DNA of 60,170 nt. Origin: Rappaport israeli. GTDB taxonomy: Bacteria; Pseudomonadota; Gammaproteobacteria; Cardiobacteriales; Cardiobacteriaceae. The first letter of the stretch is position 1; each line of letters opens with the position of its first letter. The position numbers were made by a program, and so were the translations under genes. Below the pieces are notes generated by a model that was given only the letters and a program-made list of their open reading frames with translations, did not search any database and was not told the DNA's origin. Below, piece by piece: positions 57,940 through 60,170 of the stretch. Where the stretch lies: NCBI RefSeq assembly GCF_001888055.1, contig NZ_LXHZ01000005.1:1-60170 (forward strand), read 5' to 3'.

Positions 57940-59339
57940 AATACTTGTTTTTAGCCAAAAAAAGATTTGGACAAAAATTAAAAATAATTCCCTTATCCCT
58001 TTTAATAACAGCATGCACTCAAAATCCTACAGAAAATATATTATTTTCAGATTATTTAATTGCAGAAGATATAGGAGAAGAAATCATCTCTTTTGAAAAT
58101 TTAATAGCTCAAAAGAAAACAGCAAAATCATCTGAAAATATTTCATTAATTGACGCTTGGCAAGCTGCTAAAGCTCATGCTGCTATCTATCAAGTCGCAC
58201 AATATGCGCAACTTGCAGCGCAAGAATCGCAACAGCAAGCCAAGGCACATTTATTACCACAATTATCTATCAATGCTCATTACACCAACCGCGCACAACA
58301 TCATGATGAAAGTCATCAAAGCTATGGTATTAATCTTCAAATCGCACAACCAATCTATGAGCCATCACGCTGGCGGAAATACCAAGCAGAAAAAATCACA
58401 GCCCAATTAGGGGATACACAATTAATACAACAAAAAGATGCGCTATTACTTGAAGTTGTAAAATCCTATTTTGAAGTCCTCATTTCCCAAGAAAAACTAT
58501 CCACAATTGCCAAGGAAAAAGAAACATACCAAGCAGAAATTGCACAAGCAGAAGAAAAATTCAAATTAGGACAAGCAACAGTTTTAGAGATATTAGATGC
58601 AAAATCTCATTATGATGCTGCTGTGAGTCGTGAAATTAGCATCCAAACTGAATTAATTACTGCTCAAAATACCTTAGAAGATTATACAGGGGTATCTATT
58701 AATCATTTAATTCCTGTTGATAATCTTGATTTGTCCATACTAAAAGAAATCATAACAGAAGAATATTTGCTCAAAAAAGCCCTTGTAAATAACGCTACTT
58801 TAAAGCACAAAACACTAGAACTTAAAAAAGCCATAGCAGATAAGAAAATTACTGAAAGTGAATATCATCCTAAACTATCTTTAACTGTTGGATATCAAAA
58901 TGATTATAATGATACTCAATTTAATAATAAAAAACAAAACAACTCTCATAAAGGTAGCTATATTGGATTGCAATTCTATCTTCCAATAGATAGTAATAAT
59001 GAAATTCATAGCAAAGTTCGTCAGCAAAATGCCTATATTCAACAGAAAGAAGCAGAGTACCGTGTAGAAAAAGGAAAAATAACCTTAGAAATAAAACAGC
59101 ATATTGCATTATTAAAAGGATATCAAGCACAAATAGAAGCACAAAAACAGCTATATTTAACCAATTTAGAAAAAGTAAAAGCAGCAAAACTGGGGAATCA
59201 ATATGGAATGAGCCATACTTTAGAAATTTACCAAGCTGAAAAAGATTTATCAGAATCTAAAACTAATTTATTAAAATATAATTACCAGTATTTATTAACA
59301 ATAATTAGATTGCTACAATTAAGCGGGAACATAAATTGA
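57936..59339 (+). CDS. tolC: TolC-family outer-membrane channel, lipoprotein type
   Basis: 467 residues of the outer-membrane factor family. The N terminus has a lipobox (LSLLITAC), so it should be lipidated, unlike E. coli TolC. The duplicated helical repeats are visible (LIDAWQAAKAHAAIYQVAQY, SYFEVLISQEKLSTI, KFKLGQATVLEILDAKSHY; second half QNAYIQQKEAEYRVEKGKI, AKLGNQYGMSHTLEIYQAEKDL). It overlaps hlyD by 4 bases, so all three exporter parts form one operon. Confidence 0.9.
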   Translation: MKYLFLAKKRFGQKLKIIPLSLLITACTQNPTENILFSDYLIAEDIGEEIISFENLIAQKKTAKSSENISLIDAWQAAKAHAAIYQVAQYAQLAAQESQQQAKAHLLPQLSINAHYTNRAQHHDESHQSYGINLQIAQPIYEPSRWRKYQAEKITAQLGDTQLIQQKDALLLEVVKSYFEVLISQEKLSTIAKEKETYQAEIAQAEEKFKLGQATVLEILDAKSHYDAAVSREISIQTELITAQNTLEDYTGVSINHLIPVDNLDLSILKEIITEEYLLKKALVNNATLKHKTLELKKAIADKKITESEYHPKLSLTVGYQNDYNDTQFNNKKQNNSHKGSYIGLQFYLPIDSNNEIHSKVRQQNAYIQQKEAEYRVEKGKITLEIKQHIALLKGYQAQIEAQKQLYLTNLEKVKAAKLGNQYGMSHTLEIYQAEKDLSESKTNLLKYNYQYLLTIIRLLQLSGNIN

Positions 59340-59401
59340 TAAAATAAGCTGTGATTACCTCATTATTTGCACAAGAATTATTTTAATACGTTGATTTTGT
59401 T

Positions 59402-59415
59402 GGGTATAAATACCC
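59402..59415 (+). promoter_or_regulatory. Inverted repeat upstream of the last gene, possible operator
   Basis: GGGTAT-AA-ATACCC is a perfect 6-base-arm palindrome. A TATACT (59437-59442) lies 22 bases downstream and could be the -10 box for the gene at 59477; no convincing -35 is visible, which suits a regulated promoter. Confidence 0.45.
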
Positions 59416-59476
59416 TTATTAAGATTAATAAAGTGTTATACTAGGGGATAAATATTTAATACTTGTCTGGATTGCT

Positions 59477-60170
59477 ATGCATAACCTCAGCGAAGAGCAG
59501 CTCACTAAGCTCTATAAACAATATCAAAAAGCTGATGAACGACGTGAGGAAATTCGTCAAAAAAATGAACTTCTTTTTGAAGCAATACGCAACAAAACTG
59601 AGGAGGTTTCTGAAAAATTACCCATAGTGTGGTTGATTCTTTTCATACCGCATTGCATGATTTGCGCTTTAATTTTTCTTTTTGACGATGTGCAGGCAGT
59701 AAATCAAGCAATTTATAATACGCTCACCGCTGTTTATATTCCGATGTATAGAGCAACGGGCTGGAATCTTAATTATATTTCTGGATTTACATTTAATTTG
59801 ATTTGGGCTTATCTTTATTTTAAAAAAGCAAAAGAGGCAAATCTTTTATTTTTGAATAATGTACAGCTCGCATTTACAGGATTTTTTGGTTTCTTTAAAC
59901 GTCTTGGTGTAAGGCTATTTATGCTATTTTTGCTAGGTATTTCTATTACAGTTACCTATGTTTCACCAATGCCGCCACACAGTCCCAAATGTGGCTCACA
60001 TTCTTTGTGTGCTTTAGAAACAGAAGACCAGTTTTATGTTAGCGTATTTGTTTCATATATTTCTTTTATGACACTGTTTTTTTTAATAATTTTATTTGTA
60101 ACGGCTCTTATGGGTTCACAAAAACGAAGAGATTTGTTTATCAGTTCCATGAAGGTTGAAAACTTAAACG
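59477..60170 (+). CDS. Unknown multi-spanning membrane protein (runs off the right edge)
   Basis: The frame opens with ATG 59477 (MHNLSEEQLTKLYKQYQKAD) and stays open for 231 codons to the window end. The N-terminal 45 residues are charged and helical. Four hydrophobic segments follow (IVWLILFIPHCMICALIFLF, the FTFNLIWAYLYF region, GVRLFMLFLLGISITVTYV, SFMTLFFLIILFVTALM). A Cys pair (PKCGSHSLC) sits in a loop between the third and fourth. I do not recognise the family. It follows the secretion operon by 137 bp and has its own promoter-like region. Confidence 0.8.
   Translation, partial: MHNLSEEQLTKLYKQYQKADERREEIRQKNELLFEAIRNKTEEVSEKLPIVWLILFIPHCMICALIFLFDDVQAVNQAIYNTLTAVYIPMYRATGWNLNYISGFTFNLIWAYLYFKKAKEANLLFLNNVQLAFTGFFGFFKRLGVRLFMLFLLGISITVTYVSPMPPHSPKCGSHSLCALETEDQFYVSVFVSYISFMTLFFLIILFVTALMGSQKRRDLFISSMKVENLN

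Overview
The window looks like chromosomal DNA of a gammaproteobacterium of moderate to low GC. The evidence is the chain mreBCD-mrdA-rodA-mltB-rlpA-dacA-ybeD-lipB, the ubiE-ubiJ-ubiB trio, pilS-pilR, cmoM, a type A RNase P RNA and a class 2 pyrD. Small-genome relatives in the Cardiobacteriales (Suttonella/Dichelobacter neighbourhood) are my best guess, from general gene content only. Over roughly the first 50 kb the plus strand is strongly G+T rich, so plus-strand genes look Val/Gly/Trp rich and minus-strand genes are C rich. This fits the plus strand being the leading strand.

Layout. 1-2.2 kb: a broken IS256-type transposase, a cluster of CAACCACAT repeats and a P4-type integrase abutting a tRNA-Gly/tRNA-Cys pair, the edge of an integrated element. 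2.2-8.2 kb: PAP2 phosphatase, a DUF2959 lipoprotein, ilvA, rpiA, glyoxalase I and gatCA. 8.2-17.5 kb: the rod-shape and peptidoglycan operon, ending in ybeD and lipB. 17.5-19.4 kb: a decayed stretch with an orphan DUF5655 fragment, a 3-hydroxybutyrate dehydrogenase pseudogene and a tRNA-Ile2. 19.4-22.5 kb: a dctPQM TRAP transporter. 22.5-29.7 kb: cytochrome c5, rluC, sppA, a Maf protein, an LpxL-type acyltransferase, a small membrane protein with a potassium channel, and a hydrolase. 29.9-33.8 kb: a phosphotransferase operon encoding an unusual HPr-HPr-EI fusion, 1-phosphofructokinase and an unknown membrane protein. 34-36.1 kb: a DUF455 ferritin-like protein, cmoM, and RNase P RNA directly followed by tRNA-Arg. 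36.1-40 kb: metA, lemA and an M48 protease. 40.0-44.5 kb: a 108-bp MITE-like repeat, then the leftward xthA-serC-pyrD-purB cluster. 44.6-53.6 kb: the tightly overlapping rightward operon rsmE-pilS-pilR-murB-HAD-DUF971-ubiE-ubiJ-ubiB. 53.7-60.2 kb: a small RRM protein, then an AT-richer type I secretion set (hlyB, hlyD, lipoprotein TolC) and a membrane protein running off the right edge.

The most pervasive oddity is about 20 single-base frameshifts, most in or beside short homopolymers, in 15 otherwise well-conserved genes (rodA, dacA, lipB, purB, serC, pilS, ubiB and others). Because several are essential, assembly or sequencing error is the likeliest cause. I therefore annotate these as single genes with a marked lesion. 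The hydroxybutyrate dehydrogenase locus is different: in-frame stops plus several shifts make it a real pseudogene. The observations most worth a second look are the HPr-HPr-EI fusion operon, the rnpB-tRNA-Arg tandem and the MITE-like repeat.
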